Of a stretch of DNA of 64,000 nt, positions 62,661-64,000 are shown in pieces (position 1 is the stretch's first letter; every line of letters begins with the position of its first letter). The translations under genes and the position numbers were made by a program. Under the pieces are notes generated by a model, which saw only the letters and a list, made by a program, of their open reading frames with translations, had not been told where the DNA came from and made no database searches. Source of the DNA: Streptomyces sp. ISL-43 (GTDB lineage Bacteria; Actinomycetota; Actinomycetes; Streptomycetales; Streptomycetaceae). The stretch lies in contig NZ_JAGGOT010000022.1 in assembly GCF_018614195.1 (NCBI RefSeq), positions 141,051 to 205,050 of the forward strand. Reading direction: 5' to 3'.

Positions 62661-63589
62661 GCAAGGCCGACAAACTCGGAGTCTCGACGTCCTTCGCCCG
62701 CGCCCAGCCGGTCGGCGTCAGCTCCCGCCGCGCGGCCATCGCGGAGGCCACCGGCGCCCCCACCTCCGGGGTTGTCCCGCCGTCCGAGGTCCCCATCGAG
62801 GCTCTCGCCCACAACCCGTTCAACCTCCGCGAGGACCTCACCGAGATCCACGAACTGGCCCACTCCTTGAGCGTCCGGGGCCAGCTCCAGCCCCTCGCCG
62901 TCGCCACCCGGATGGCGTTCATGGAGGCCCACCCGGGCCACACCGACGGCCTCGGCCGCGCCCCGTACGTCGTCATCGACGGCAACCGGCGCCTGGCGGC
63001 GGCCCAGCGCGCCGGCCTCCGGACCATGCACATCCACGTCAACGACTCGCTCGCCACCTCGGCGGCGGACATCCTCGAGTCGGCGCTCATCGCCAACGTC
63101 CACCGCGTCGACGTGGCCCCCATGGACCAGGCCCGCGCGCTCCAGGAGCTCGTCGAGGTCCACGGCTCCCAGGCCCAGGTCGCCAAGCGGCTCGGCAAGA
63201 CGCCGGCCTGGGTCTCCCAGCGCCTGACCCTCCTCAACCTCACCCCGGAACTCCAGGACAAGGTGGAGACGGGCGAACTGAAGGTGGAACCGGCCCGCCG
63301 CATCGGCCGCCTCCCCCACGAGGACCAGGCGACGGCGGCGGAGGAAGCCGTTAACGCCGTTAATCCCCCGCGCCAGCGCACCCGCCCGGCAGCCGCCAAA
63401 GCCCCGGCCCCGGCCCCCGCCTCCACCGTCGGCGACGACCCGCAGGACGCCGGCGCCGCACAGGCCCCGGCTCCCCGCCGGATCACGATCGTGGCGGACT
63501 CGCCCGACAGCATCGCGGACGCCCTCACCGCGCACCTCACCCCGGACGACCTGAAGGCGGTCACGGAACTCCTGCTGACCCGCATCTGA
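62657..63589 (+). CDS. parB: ParB-type partition protein
   Basis: A 310-residue centromere-binding protein. The N-terminal ParB/Srx domain has VPIEALAHNPFNLREDL and VVIDGNRRLAAAQRAGL, and the central helix-turn-helix is SQAQVAKRLGKTPAWVSQRLTLL. A Pro/Ala linker begins with AVNAVNPP, encoded by a GTTAAC repeat pair inside the gene, so a probable binding site lies in the coding DNA. The C-terminal ~40 residues look like a dimerisation helix pair. Translationally coupled to parA. Confidence 0.94.
   Translation: MSKADKLGVSTSFARAQPVGVSSRRAAIAEATGAPTSGVVPPSEVPIEALAHNPFNLREDLTEIHELAHSLSVRGQLQPLAVATRMAFMEAHPGHTDGLGRAPYVVIDGNRRLAAAQRAGLRTMHIHVNDSLATSAADILESALIANVHRVDVAPMDQARALQELVEVHGSQAQVAKRLGKTPAWVSQRLTLLNLTPELQDKVETGELKVEPARRIGRLPHEDQATAAEEAVNAVNPPRQRTRPAAAKAPAPAPASTVGDDPQDAGAAQAPAPRRITIVADSPDSIADALTAHLTPDDLKAVTELLLTRI
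63350..63364. repeat. GTTAAC repeat cluster 4, inside parB
   Basis: GTTAAC and GTTAAT at 9-bp spacing within the parB linker region, in frame so as to read Val-Asn-Ala. Confidence 0.85.
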
Positions 63590-63610
63590 CACGACGGGGG
63601 CGCTGACGCC

Positions 63611-63634
63611 GTTAACGGCGTTAACGCCGTTAAC
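63611..63634. repeat. GTTAAC repeat cluster 5, after parB
   Basis: Three palindromes at 9-bp period, 21 bp past the parB stop and 66 bp before the XRE gene. Best-placed candidate centromere site. Confidence 0.9.
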
Positions 63635-63699
63635 GCCCCCACGTGTGTTTCATGTGCGTTCCAAGGTGCGGTTCGCATAAGCTGCGGCTGGAGGTTTCC

Positions 63700-64000
63700 A
63701 TGCTCAACGCGCACGACGACAACGAACAGACCACGCTCTTCGCCGCGGTCGACGCACTACTGGAAGAGGCCGCGGCCCAAGACGCCCTCCCGCACCCGGA
63801 CGAGCGCAAGCGCCTCCGCGAGGCCGCGGGACTGAGCCAGGACCAGATCGCCCAGGCCCTCTCCGTCCGCCGCGAAACGGTCACCTCCTGGGAAACGGGC
63901 CGCACCGCCCCGCGTCCCCCCAAGCGCGCCGCCTACGCCCGCCTCCTCAACGGCCTCGCGGAACTGCACCCCGTTAACGGCGTTAACGGCGTTAACGCCG
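63700..64000 (+). CDS. XRE-type helix-turn-helix protein, N-terminal part
   Basis: 100 codons are visible before the window ends, with no stop. LREAAGLSQDQIAQALSVRRETVTSWETGR is a Cro/XRE helix-turn-helix. After LLNGLAELHP the frame enters a GTTAAC repeat that encodes VNGVNGVNA. The upstream GGAGG (63690) supports the ATG at 63700. Proteins with this N-terminus occur near replication or telomere-associated genes of actinobacterial linear replicons, so a replicon-maintenance role is possible. The rest cannot be seen. Confidence 0.75.
   Translation, partial: MLNAHDDNEQTTLFAAVDALLEEAAAQDALPHPDERKRLREAAGLSQDQIAQALSVRRETVTSWETGRTAPRPPKRAAYARLLNGLAELHPVNGVNGVNA
63973..63996. repeat. GTTAAC repeat cluster 6, at the right edge
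   Basis: Three palindromes at 9-bp period inside the XRE frame; the array probably continues past the edge. Confidence 0.85.

Noticed and set aside
61398..63589. Chromosomal parAB locus
   Set aside because: No parS of the GTTTCACGTGAAAC type or origin-proximal genes (gidB, rnpA, dnaA) nearby; the long ParA N-terminus fits a plasmid type better.

Overview
The window is high-GC actinobacterial DNA with typical Streptomyces traits: frequent GTG and TTG starts, ATGA/GTGA gene overlaps, an AfsA-type gamma-butyrolactone synthase beside TetR receptors, and a rare TTA (bldA) codon. A ParA/ParB pair, a 9-bp GTTAACGSC repeat family scattered from 59.2 kb to the right edge, and an XRE-type protein running off that edge suggest a large, probably linear, plasmid or a plasmid-derived chromosome arm. 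That last point is inference: no telomere or replication initiator is visible.

Region 1 (1-13.3 kb) is a shikimate/tyrosine-linked biosynthetic locus. One operon supplies DAHP synthase, AroH-type chorismate mutase and prephenate dehydrogenase, enough to push carbon to 4-hydroxyphenylpyruvate/tyrosine. A second runs HpaB flavin-dependent phenol hydroxylase, flavin reductase, a secreted TTHB210-like protein, an FAD/NAD(P) protein, a class II aldolase, an NAD(P)-binding protein and a drug-type MFS exporter, ending in a strong terminator. A third holds a degenerate AMP-ligase plus a separate 127-residue paralogue of its C-terminal subdomain. I do not recognise the product.

Region 2 (13.4-22.5 kb) is regulatory: a butyrolactone receptor diverging from afsA (second codon TTA), then P450 and SDR genes, an orphan GatA-like amidase, a ParB/StrR-like regulator, a mini secreted peptide and a TrmB-LuxR regulator. 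Three 18-bp operator-like inverted repeats link this system to the region 1 promoters.

Region 3 (22.5-33.7 kb) is the most unusual. On the minus strand two identical 28-residue peptide genes (differing only at five synonymous positions) flank a TPR-protein gene. They are followed by two JmjC/ribosomal-oxygenase-like cupins, an MFS exporter, M13, S9 and M20 peptidases and a LOG-family protein. It looks like an undescribed ribosomally made, oxygenase-modified peptide system.

Region 4 (33.7-57.3 kb) carries accessory genes: hydrolases, acetyltransferases, an 1173-residue polymorphic-toxin/eCIS-cargo-like protein with a possible immunity partner, a secreted nuclease-phosphatase, a MarR-hydrolase pair, an acyl-CoA synthetase, gdhA, two DUF1772 proteins, an AraC-NmrA pair, a recombination scar fusing two gene remnants, a SoxR-box-driven flavoprotein, an epoxide hydrolase and a second receptor-type TetR. 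Region 5 (57.3-64 kb) has about 2 kb of degenerate repeats without a credible gene, two more TetR genes (one receptor-type), parAB with the GTTAAC repeat sites, and the start of an XRE-type gene.
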